NCBI GenBank assembly: GCA_030645575.1 | Contig: JAUSMJ010000026.1 | Span: 18,993-82,992, forward strand | Reading direction: 5' to 3' | Source of the DNA: Caulobacter sp. | GTDB lineage: Bacteria; Pseudomonadota; Alphaproteobacteria; Caulobacterales; Caulobacteraceae | DNA length: 64,000 nucleotides | In this document: positions 38,859 through 48,000 of the stretch, piece after piece | Position numbering within the stretch: the first letter of the stretch is position 1 | Layout of the letters: each line of letters opens with the position of its first letter | Notes under the pieces: model-generated | Database searches by the model: none | Told to the model about the DNA's origin: nothing | The model's input: the letters and a program-made list of their open reading frames with translations, nothing else | Program-made: the position numbers and the translations under genes

Positions 38859-39730
38859 ACCCCCTTCTCTCCAAGCTTGGTCTGGGCTCGGCCCAGTTCG
38901 TTCCCGGCGCCTCGACCCCGGGACGCGGCCGCACGCCCGAAGTGGAGGCGCGCGACATCCTGACCATCGCCGCCCGCGGCGGCCTGTCGGTGTTTGACGC
39001 CTCGGGCGCCTGGGGCCGGGCCGAAACCCTGCTGGGCGATCTGATGCCCCGGCCGCTGCCGTTCCGGTTGGTGGTCGCCACCGTCCGGCCCGACAAGGGC
39101 CCCGACTTTGTCGAGGGCGAGCTGCGCGCCAGCCTCGCCCGTCTGGCCGTGCCGCACGCCGACGCCGTGGTCGTGCCGCTGGCCGGGGACCTGTTCGGCC
39201 CGCAGGGTCTGGCCATGTGGACCCGTCTGCAGCAGCTGCGCGACAAGGGGCTGGTCGGCAAGATCGGCATCTCGGTGCATTCCACGGACGATCCCGTCGG
39301 GGTCGCGCGCCGCTTCAAGCCCGACCTGATCCAGGCTCCCGCCTCCCTGCTCGACCAGCGCATGCTGGCCGATGGCACGCTGGAGCGGATCGCCGGCATG
39401 GGGGTCGAGGTGCAGCTGCGCTCGATCTTCCTCAACGGCCTGCTGTTTCTGCCGCTCGACCGCATTCCCACGCCGCTGAAGGCGGCCTCGGGCTCGCTGT
39501 CGAAGGTGCGGCGCATGATCGCCGAGGGCCGCAGCGATCCGCTGCAGGCCGCGCTCGGCTTCGCCCTGTCGCGTCCCGAGGCCAGCACGGTGCTGGTCAA
39601 TGTCACCACCGCCGCCGAGCTGTCGGCCGTCATCGCGGCCGCCGCCAGTCCCCCTCCCGATCTCGACTGGAACGAGATGGCCATCGACGATCCGGTGGCC
39701 CTCGATCCTCGCCGGTGGGCCGCCGCCTAG
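38855..39730 (+). CDS. Aldo/keto reductase family protein
   Basis: SKLGLGSAQFVPG, LTIAARGGLSVFDASGAWGRAETLLGDLM, GLVGKIGISVHSTDDP, PDLIQAPASLLDQRML; ATGA overlap with previous gene. Confidence 0.85.
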   Translation: MNPLLSKLGLGSAQFVPGASTPGRGRTPEVEARDILTIAARGGLSVFDASGAWGRAETLLGDLMPRPLPFRLVVATVRPDKGPDFVEGELRASLARLAVPHADAVVVPLAGDLFGPQGLAMWTRLQQLRDKGLVGKIGISVHSTDDPVGVARRFKPDLIQAPASLLDQRMLADGTLERIAGMGVEVQLRSIFLNGLLFLPLDRIPTPLKAASGSLSKVRRMIAEGRSDPLQAALGFALSRPEASTVLVNVTTAAELSAVIAAAASPPPDLDWNEMAIDDPVALDPRRWAAA

Positions 39731-39766
39731 GCGCCTTCCGGCAAACGCTCAGAAGGAGCCGTCGCC

Positions 39767-40477
39767 ATGACCCTCGCCATCGTCCAGGCCCGGATGGGCT
39801 CCAAGCGGCTCCCCGGCAAGGCGCTCGCGCCGCTGGCCGGCCAGCCGCTGATCTGGCGCCAGCTCGAGCGGCTCAGGGCCGCCCGCACCCTGACCCGCAT
39901 CGTCGTGGCCACCAGTTGCGAGCCGGGCGACGACGCCCTGGCCGCCTGGCTGGTGTCCCGGGGCCAGGCCGTGTTCCGCGGCGCGCCCAGCGATCTGCTC
40001 GACCGCTTCGCCCGTTGCGCTGTCTCGGCGGGTCCGGCCGGCCATGTGGTGCGGGTCAAGGGCGACGCGCCGTTCGTCGATCCGCGCGTGATCGACGAGG
40101 CCGTGCGCATGGCCAGGGTCAGCGGCGCCGACTATGTGTCCAACCGCGAGCCGGCCAGCTTCCCGCGCGGGATGGAGGTCGAGGTGGTCGCCACCCCGGC
40201 CCTGATCGCCGCCGCCGCCGAGCCGCGCGAGACGATGGCGCGGGTCTCCCCGACCGCCTTCATCCGCGCCAACCCGGGACGATTCTCGCAGGCGAGCTTC
40301 AGCCATCCGCGCGACCTGTCGAAGCTGGACTGGCGCGTGAAGACGGCCGCCGACCTGGCCTTCGCCCGGTCGATCTACGGCGCCCTGCACGCCATCGACC
40401 CGGGCTTCGGCATGGCCGATGTGCTGGACATCGTCGGCGGACGTCAGGACCTGGCGAAGATCAGTTACGCAGCCTGA
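39767..40477 (+). CDS. SpsF-like/acylneuraminate cytidylyltransferase family protein
   Basis: LAIVQARMGSKRLPGKALAPLAGQPLIWRQLERL, GAPSDLLDRFARCA, RVKGDAPFVDPRVIDEAV, DWRVKTAADLAFARSIY. Confidence 0.9.
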   Translation: MTLAIVQARMGSKRLPGKALAPLAGQPLIWRQLERLRAARTLTRIVVATSCEPGDDALAAWLVSRGQAVFRGAPSDLLDRFARCAVSAGPAGHVVRVKGDAPFVDPRVIDEAVRMARVSGADYVSNREPASFPRGMEVEVVATPALIAAAAEPRETMARVSPTAFIRANPGRFSQASFSHPRDLSKLDWRVKTAADLAFARSIYGALHAIDPGFGMADVLDIVGGRQDLAKISYAA

Positions 40478-42290
40478 AGCCGACAAACACCCCCCGGCCC
40501 GCTTCGCCGTAGCCGAGCGATTGCTGATAGGTCTCGTCGGTCAGGTTCACCACCCGGGCCGTCAGGTCGAGGCTGTCGGTGAGCGCCCAGCCGGCGGCCA
40601 GGTCGGCGACCGCGAACCCGTCCCGACGGGCCGGCGCGAAGGTCGAGGGGTCGGCGTCGGCCTGTTCGCCCTCGGCCCGCAGGGTCAGCGCGGCCTTCAG
40701 CCGGTCACCCGTCCATAGCAGGCTCAGCGTCCCGGACTGTTCCGGCGCGCGGATCAGCTCGGCGCCCGTGGATTCGTCGATGGCGTCGGTGAAGGCGTAG
40801 GCGGCCTTGAGCGTGAAACGGTCGGTCAGTTCGGCGTCCAGCTCAACCTCGACCCCGGTGGTTTTCGTGCGGTCGATGTTCACATAGCGGCCGACGCCGT
40901 AGCTGATCTGGTCCTTGACCTCGAGCCGATAACCGGTGACCCGGACGAACAGCCGGTCGTCGCCGGACCGCCAGGCCAGGGCGGCGTCCCAGCCCTCGGC
41001 GGTCTCGGGCTTCAGGCCCGTGGACGGCCCGGCCGGGAAGCAGAAGTCGCAGACAGTCTGGCTGATGGTCGGGGTCTTGAAGCCCTGGCCGAAGCTGGCC
41101 GAGAGCCGAAAGCCGTGGTCCAGCTCGAACACGCCGGCCAGCCGGGCGGTCGTCCTGGCGTCGAATTCGTCCGGCGCGTCGTGACGCAGGCTGGCGGTGA
41201 CGGTCAACCGCTCGAGGGGCGCGACCCGCGCCACGCCGAAGGCCGAGGTGGCGCCGAGATCCGACGTGGCCCCCGTGCTGATCGAGGCCTCGGTATCGTC
41301 GCGCTCGACGCCGACGAGGAAGGCGAAGGCGTCGCCCGCCTCGCCCCGGCCCGCCGTCCAGCGCCACGTCGCGCGCCGGGCGTCGTAGCTCGACGGGAAG
41401 GCCGAGATGTTGTCGCGGGTCAGGTCGTAGAGGCTGACGCTCAGCGTCTGGTTCAGGCCCAGCGGGCCGTCGGCCCTGACGCGGGCGAACCCGGTCCAGC
41501 TGCGGCTTTCCGACCGGTCAGTCGTGTCGCCGAAGACGAAGAAGGCGTCGTAGCCGTCGATGTCCGCTTCGGCCTCGTTGTAGCGAACGCGGGCGTCGAG
41601 CTGGACGCTGTCGGACAGGGTCAGGCGGGCATTGCCGCCGACGGTCCAGCTGGTGAAGCCGTCGTCCTCCGCGCCGACGGCCGCCTTGGACACGCCATCG
41701 CTGGAATAGGCGGACGCGGTGACTCCCAGCGCGCGGCGGTCGTTCGCGACGCCGAAGGCGGCCGTCGCCCGCACCGTGCCGAATGACCCGGCCTCGGCCG
41801 AGGCGCGCCAGCCGTCGGTCTCGCGGGTGGTGAAGGCGATGGCCCCGCCGATGGCGTCCGAGCCCCACAGCGAGCCCTGCGGCCCCGACAGCACCTCGAT
41901 CCGCTCGACGTCGCCCAGGTCGAGGCTGGAGAAGTCGAAGCCGCCGTTGGGACTGGACGGATCGTTCTGGACCACGCCATCGACCAGCACGAGGGTCTTG
42001 TCGCCGCTCGCGCCGCGCATGCGCACCGTGGTCACGCCGCCGAAGTCGCCATTGCGGCTCAGCGACAGGCCCGGAATCGTCTCCAGGATGTCGCCGGCGA
42101 ACGTCGCCTGGCTGGCGGCGATGTCGTCGGCGGTGATGACGCGGGCGTCCGGCGCCTCGTCGATGCGGGTCTCCAGACGGGTGGCGGTGACGACCAGTTC
42201 ATCGACCGGGACCGGCGAGGCGGTGGTCCCGGCGCGGGCGGTCGTGGCCAGGGCCAGCAGGGCCGTGGTGGTCAGCAGAAGGCGCTTCAT
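40461..42290 (-). CDS. btuB: TonB-dependent vitamin B12 receptor
   Basis: DELVVTATRLETRIDEAPDARVITADDIAAS, VRMRGASGDKTLVLVDGVVQNDPS, DVERIEVLSGPQGSLWGSDAIGGAIAFTTR; cobalamin riboswitch upstream. Confidence 0.93.
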   Translation of the reverse strand: MKRLLLTTTALLALATTARAGTTASPVPVDELVVTATRLETRIDEAPDARVITADDIAASQATFAGDILETIPGLSLSRNGDFGGVTTVRMRGASGDKTLVLVDGVVQNDPSSPNGGFDFSSLDLGDVERIEVLSGPQGSLWGSDAIGGAIAFTTRETDGWRASAEAGSFGTVRATAAFGVANDRRALGVTASAYSSDGVSKAAVGAEDDGFTSWTVGGNARLTLSDSVQLDARVRYNEAEADIDGYDAFFVFGDTTDRSESRSWTGFARVRADGPLGLNQTLSVSLYDLTRDNISAFPSSYDARRATWRWTAGRGEAGDAFAFLVGVERDDTEASISTGATSDLGATSAFGVARVAPLERLTVTASLRHDAPDEFDARTTARLAGVFELDHGFRLSASFGQGFKTPTISQTVCDFCFPAGPSTGLKPETAEGWDAALAWRSGDDRLFVRVTGYRLEVKDQISYGVGRYVNIDRTKTTGVEVELDAELTDRFTLKAAYAFTDAIDESTGAELIRAPEQSGTLSLLWTGDRLKAALTLRAEGEQADADPSTFAPARRDGFAVADLAAGWALTDSLDLTARVVNLTDETYQQSLGYGEAGRGVFVGFRLRN

Positions 42291-42439
42291 GGCGCAGGTC
42301 CTTGTTCAAAGGAGCCCGCGCGGCGCCGCGTGGCGGAGTTTGTCCAAAGCGAACGTCGGCGCGCCGGCCGACGGTCGCTTCGACGGGAAGGCGCGCCTTC
42401 CCCGCGCCATCAGCCTGGACCCGGGCTGCGGACGAGCGA

Positions 42440-42615
42440 CGGCGGCGGCAGGTCTCCTGGCTCGCGGGTCGCCGGATCGCGTCCTCGCCTTCCCGGTTTC
42501 CCAGTGGCGCCGCTTGCGCGGATGAACGCGGCCCTCGCCGCTGACAGTTGCGGGCACAGCCGGGGAATTACACCCCTGTTCCCTCTTGGCCCCCGAAAGG
42601 GACCGCCTGGGCGGG
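42440..42615 (-). ncRNA. Cobalamin (adenosylcobalamin) riboswitch
   Basis: Minus strand contains B12-box GAGCCAGGAGACCTGCC, the conserved GCGCCACTGGGAAACCGGGAAGGCGAGG and CAGGGGTGTAATTCCCCGGCTGTGCCCGCAACTGT, directly upstream of btuB. Confidence 0.95.
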
Positions 42616-42662
42616 TTATGGGGGAGAGTGTGAGGGCGCGCAAGGCGGCGCTCCGCGAGTGT

Positions 42663-43025
42663 TTAGTCCGAAAGGGACCCAAGCCTCTCCCAAATCAACT
42701 CCTGGCGGTCCGGGGCCAGGGTGTCGGCTGTTTGAGCGACGACCGCGAGTTTTCTTGCCTCATCGGCGCTCATCTGACCGACCATGCTCGCTTGTCGCAG
42801 TTCACTTTCCGAGAAAAAGCTGAGGGACTGCAACTCAACGTAACTATCATGCTCAAGGAACAGGTTTTCGTCGGCCGCGATGTGATGCCAAGGCGGCCAC
42901 AGCGGCTTGCTGTTTATCCGAAGGAATAGTCTTTGAGAGGGGCACACACATATATGCCACTTGCGCCGGTTCCGCGGATTGATGCGCGGATCGGGAATCG
43001 CGATGACCGCTCCCGGCTTTAACAT
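42663..43025 (-). CDS. Hypothetical 120-aa partner of Panacea/SocA-like protein; candidate toxin
   Basis: MLKPGAVIAIPDPRINPRNRRKWHICVCPSQRLFLRINSKPLWPPWHHIAADENLFLEHDSYVELQSLSFF...; 9 bp downstream of 43035..43571 on the same strand. Confidence 0.75.
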   Translation of the reverse strand: MLKPGAVIAIPDPRINPRNRRKWHICVCPSQRLFLRINSKPLWPPWHHIAADENLFLEHDSYVELQSLSFFSESELRQASMVGQMSADEARKLAVVAQTADTLAPDRQELIWERLGSLSD

Positions 43026-43034
43026 TGAGCGTTG

Positions 43035-43571
43035 CTAGAGGACGGCAGACGAAGCCACCTCTCCCAGATACCGGGCCTTCTCCTGTCGCTGGGGGTCATC
43101 AAGGGCCAACAAATCTTCATACCGCATCGCACCGCCGTTTGCGGCGATGTAAGCGGGATCGTTGTGGCTTTCGATGAACAACTCATCAAAGGTCTTATCG
43201 GCGTGGGTGTCTAACGCGTATCGCAAAGACTCGACGTCACTGTTCGAGAGGCGGCGCAAGTTTGCCCCCCTCGTCGGCCTAACTTGGTAGCGGCCGACAA
43301 CTTCGAAAGGCAGATCACCGTTCGAGCCTAACGCCAGAATTTCAAACGGATCGCCCCTTAGAAGTCCATAAACAGTCTTTCCCAGGGGGCCATAGGTATC
43401 AGCGACGTAATTGTCGCCCGCCACGGGGCGGCCATGCTTATTCAAATGATATTTATCGGCGTAGAAAGCGCATTTCACAACATGATAGATATCAATTCCG
43501 GGCCGCTCATTAGCGAGCCAGACGATTGTCTCCAGAGCTTTAGCTGTGTTTACTGCGTATCTCGCTGGCAT
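43035..43571 (-). CDS. Panacea/SocA-like (DUF4065) domain protein, candidate antitoxin
   Basis: ALETIVWLANERPGIDIYHVVKCAFYADKYHLNKHGRPVAGDNYVADTYGPLGKTVYGLLRG. Confidence 0.85.
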   Translation of the reverse strand: MPARYAVNTAKALETIVWLANERPGIDIYHVVKCAFYADKYHLNKHGRPVAGDNYVADTYGPLGKTVYGLLRGDPFEILALGSNGDLPFEVVGRYQVRPTRGANLRRLSNSDVESLRYALDTHADKTFDELFIESHNDPAYIAANGGAMRYEDLLALDDPQRQEKARYLGEVASSAVL

Positions 43572-43597
43572 AAATTGGCACCGCTCTCTTTAGCTAT

Positions 43598-43661
43598 ATT
43601 ATATAGGGCCAGCTCGAATCGTCAAGATGTTCGTGTTTTGTTCACATTGACGAACCGTCAA
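43598..43661 (-). promoter_or_regulatory. Near-consensus sigma70-type promoter and palindromic operator candidate of the Panacea operon
   Basis: Minus strand TTGACG (43625-43620) - 16 bp - TATAAT (43603-43598); palindrome TTGACGAACCGTCAA at 43647-43661. Confidence 0.7.
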
Positions 43662-43755
43662 TCTGGAGTCCGTCCGCCTGAGTCGGGAGCAGAACCAGTC
43701 GCTGTCCATCATGGAAGAAGGGGGCCGCGCACCCTCAGGGCGCGACCCCTCGATC

Positions 43756-44868
43756 CTACCCCCACGCCCCGTACGGATCGACGAACGGCTTGCCGAGCGC
43801 CTCGGAGACGGCCGGGTGGGTCAGTTCGCCCTTGAGAACGTTCAGGCCCTTGGCCAGGTGTTTGTCGCGCCCCAGGGCGTCCAGGCCGTGGTCGGCCAGG
43901 GCCAGGCCGAACGGCAGGGTGGCGTTGCCGAGCGCTTCGGACGAGGTGCGCGGGGCGGCGCCGGGCATGTTGGCCACGCAGTAGTGGACCACGCCATCGA
44001 CCACATAGGTCGGCTCGGCGTGGGTCGTCGGATGGCTGGTCTCGAAACAGCCGCCCTGGTCGATCGACACATCGACCAGCACGCTGCCGGGCTTCATGCG
44101 CGACAGGTGCTCGCGCTTGACCAGCTTGGGGGCCGCCGCGCCGGCGGTCAGCACCGCGCCGATGACCACGTCGGCCTTGAGGATCTCGTCCTCGACGGCG
44201 TCGAGCGTCGAATAGCGGGTCAGCACCCTGCCCATGAAGATGTCGTCCAGCTCCCGCATGCGGGGGATCGACCGCTCCAGCACCACGACCTCGGCATTGA
44301 GGCCCATGGCCATGCGGGCGGCGTTCATGCCGACCACGCCGCCGCCCAGCACGGCCACGCGGGCCGGCGGCACGCCGGGCACGCCACAGAGTAGCAGGCC
44401 CATGCCGCCGTTGTGCTTGAGCAGGGTCTCGGCGGCGGAGAAGACGGCGATGCGGCCGGCCACTTCCGACATGGGCGCCAGCAGGGGCAGGCCGCCGCGG
44501 GCGTCGGTGACGGTCTCGTAGGCGATCGCCGCGCAGCCGGAGTTCAGCAGACCCTCGGTCTGGGCGGGGTCGGGCGCCAGGTGCAGGTAGGTGAACAGGA
44601 TGTGGCGCGGCTCCAGCCGCTCCCACTCGATCGTCTGCGGCTCCTTGACCTTCACGATCATCTCGGCCCCGGCGAACACCGCGTCGGCGTCGGCGACGAT
44701 GGTCGCGCCGGCCCGACGGAAGGCCTCGTCGGCATAGCCCGCGCCCTGGCCGGCGCCGGCCTCGACGATCACCGCGTGGCCGTGCGCGACATACTCGCGG
44801 ACCGCCGTGGGGGTCAGACCCACCCGATGTTCGCCGGGTTTGATCTCGGCGGGAACTCCAACGCGCAT
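43756..44868 (-). CDS. ald: Alanine dehydrogenase
   Basis: MRVGVPAEIKPGEHRVGLTPTAVREYVAHGHAVIVEAGAGQGAGYAD, KVKEPQTIEWERLEPRHILFTYLHLAPD, VAVLGGGVVGMNAARMAMGLNAEVVVLERS, VDVSIDQGGCFETSHPTTHAEPTY. Confidence 0.97.
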   Translation of the reverse strand: MRVGVPAEIKPGEHRVGLTPTAVREYVAHGHAVIVEAGAGQGAGYADEAFRRAGATIVADADAVFAGAEMIVKVKEPQTIEWERLEPRHILFTYLHLAPDPAQTEGLLNSGCAAIAYETVTDARGGLPLLAPMSEVAGRIAVFSAAETLLKHNGGMGLLLCGVPGVPPARVAVLGGGVVGMNAARMAMGLNAEVVVLERSIPRMRELDDIFMGRVLTRYSTLDAVEDEILKADVVIGAVLTAGAAAPKLVKREHLSRMKPGSVLVDVSIDQGGCFETSHPTTHAEPTYVVDGVVHYCVANMPGAAPRTSSEALGNATLPFGLALADHGLDALGRDKHLAKGLNVLKGELTHPAVSEALGKPFVDPYGAWG

Positions 44869-45046
44869 GGTCTTTTCCTTCCCAAGGGATTTGGCGCGGC
44901 AAATGTCCTGCCAATGCCGCTGGGTCAAGCACGATCTTGCCGGTGTTCGCCTGACGCGCGAGCCGACTCGTGTGCGGATTGACCCGCTGGCAGGCTTGGG
45001 CTCACATCGTTCTTCGAAGAACACTCAAGGCCCGGGAAGGGCTCCC

Positions 45047-48000
45047 ATGACGCCGTCCGACGAAACCCCGCACGAGCCCGCCGCTGAACCCCCCGCGGAA
45101 GGTCACGAACCGCTGGCTCTGGAGCGTCCGGCCGCCAGGCGGCCCTTCTGGGCCAACTGGCGCCTGCCGGTCGGCGCCATCGCGGCGACCGCCCTGGCGG
45201 CCGGCTTCGGCGGCGGGCTGGTGACGGCCGGCGTGCTGTCCGGCGGCTTCGGCGGCAAGGGCGGCGGCCCGACCAGCTCGGTGGCCTCGGCGCCGAGCGA
45301 AAAACCCTCCCTGTGGTCGATGTTCGGCAAGCCCCGCGCGGCCGGCGCGCCCCGGCGCGGCATCCCCAGGCCGGACGGCTTCGCGGTCTGGAAGACCCGC
45401 CTCGACACCGGCAAGTCCGATCCGCTGGCCTGTATCGAGATGACCAAACCCCTCGACCCCGGCAAGGCCTACGCCGACTATGTGCTGGTTTCGCCGGACC
45501 TGGGCGGGACGCCGGCCGTCAGTGTCAATCAGAAGAACAAGGCCGAGCTGTGCATCGGCGGCCTGGGCCTGACCGAACGGCGCGTGACCCTGCTCAAGGG
45601 CCTGCCCGGCGCCGGCGGCCAGACCCTGGCGGCCAACGCCGACGTTGATTTCACCTTCGGCGAGAAGCCGCCCTACGTCGGCTTCGCCGGCGACGGCGTG
45701 ATCCTGCCGCGCGAGGACGCCGATGGCGTGGGTATCGAGACGGTCAACGTCACCCGCCTGTCGATCGAGGTCTGGCGCGTCGCCGACCGCAATCTGGTGC
45801 GCACCTCGATCAGCGCCCCCGATCCGACCGGCGAGGGCGATTGGCCCGGCGACTACGGCGACGACAGCCCCAATGACGAGGGCCGCGTGGTCTGGAAGGG
45901 CGACGTGGCGGTCAGGGGCGGCGCCGGCGAGCGGGTGACCACCGTCTTTCCGCTGGGCGCGGTGCTCAAGGACATGCAGCCGGGTGGCTATGTGATCAAG
46001 GCGCGCGACGCCTCGTCCAGGCCGACGGCCGCCGACGACCAGGACGAGGAAGGCGAGGGAACCCAGCCCGCCCAGGCCCGCCGCTGGATCATCTTCACCG
46101 ACATGGCGATGATCGCCTATGACGGCGCCGAGTCGCTGGATGTCGTGGTGCGCTCGCTGAAGAGCGCGCGGGTGCTGCCCGGCACGCGGGTCGCCCTGGT
46201 GGCCAAGAATGGCGAGACCCTCGCCGACGCCCGCACCGACAGTTCCGGCCGGGTCCGCTTCCTGCGGCCCCTGCTTGAGGGCGACGGCGCCATGCACCCG
46301 AAGATGGTCATGGCCTACGGCGCGCAGGGCGATCTGGCCGTGCTCGACCTGGACCGCTCGCCGGTCGATCTGTCGAAACAGGGCATGGCCGGCCGCAACG
46401 CGCCAGCTGGCGGCGACGAGACCGGCGGCCGCACCGCCGACGGCGAGATCGACGGCTTCCTCTACGCCGACCGCGGCATCTATCGCCCGGGCGAGACGGT
46501 GCACCTGTCGGCCCTGATCCGCGACCTGCAGTCGCGCGCGATCAAGGACCGAAAGGGCGAACTGGTCATCCGCCGCCCGTCCGGCGTCGAGTTCAAGCGC
46601 GTCGCGTTCGACCGCGCGCCGACCGGGGCGGTCACCGCCGATATCGTCCTGCCCAGGTCCGCCCCGCGCGGCCGGTGGAAGGCCGTCCTCGAGATCGAGG
46701 GCATCGAGCAGCCCTCCGGCCAGATGTCGTTCTCGGTCGAGGACTTCGCGCCACAGCGGCTGGCGGTCAGCACCGACGGCCAGGAGACGGTCCCCGTGGC
46801 CGCCGGCGAGACCCGCCAGGTCTCGGTCCTGGCGCGCTTCCTCTACGGCGCGGCCGGCGCCGGCCTGCAGACCCAGGGCGAGGCGCGGATCATGGTCGAT
46901 CCGAACCCGTTCCCGGCGTTCAAGGACTATGAATGGGGCGACCAGCAGACGACCTTCGAGGAGAAGTTCCTCGAACTGGGCTCGTCGGTGACCGACGGCG
47001 ACGGCAAGGCCGTGCTGTCGCTGGCCACGGCTGACGTCGCCGACGCCACCCAGCCGCTGAAGGCCACGGTCACCGCCTCGGTGTTCGAGCCGGGCGGCCG
47101 GCCCGTGCGCGAGAGCCTGTTTCTCAAGGTTCGCACCAAGCCCGTCTACCTGGGGGTCAAGGTCGAGCAGAGCGACGCCACGGGCGGAAACGCCGCGCCG
47201 GTCGCGCTGAACTTCATCGCCGTCAACGCCAAGGGCGAACGCATCGCCGCGCCGGGCGCGAGCTACACCCTGATCTCGGAAAACTGGGACTACGACTGGT
47301 TCCAGCAGGACGGCCGCTGGCAATGGCGGCGGACCAGCCGCGACGTGGTGGTCCAGAAGGGCGCGCTGGCCATCGGCGCCGGGGGCGCGGCGCGCATCAC
47401 CCGCCGCCTGGGCTGGGGTGACTACCGCGTGGTGGTCGAGGGACCCGGCGGCGCCAAGAGCGTCATCCGCTTCGCCGCCGGCTGGGGCGCGCCCGCCAAG
47501 GACGCCGAGGCGCCCGACTTCGTGCGCATCAGCGCCGGAACGGGAACCCCCGCCCAGGGCGATTCCGTCACCCTGACCATCAAGGCCCCCTATGCCGGAG
47601 AGGCCCAGGTGGCCGTCGCCACCGATCGGGTCATCGAGTTCAAGACCTTCCCGGTCGGACCCAATGGCGGTTCGGTGACCCTCAAGACCAGCGCCGCCTG
47701 GGGCGGCGGGGCCTATGTGCTGGTCAGCGTGATCCAGCCGCGCGACCCGTCGATGACGCCCAAGCCGCGCCGCGCCCTGGGGCTGATGTACGTGCCGCTC
47801 GATCCGAAGGGCCGCAAGCTGACCATCGACCTGGGCACGCCGGTCAAGCTGAACAGCCGCGCGCCGGTCGAGGTGCCTGTCACCGTCCACGGCCTCAGCG
47901 TCGGCCAGCGCGCCCGCGTCACCGTCGCGGCCGTCGATGAGGGCATCCTGCGGCTGACCAGGTTCGACACGCCCGATCCGGTGAAATGGTATTTCGGCAA

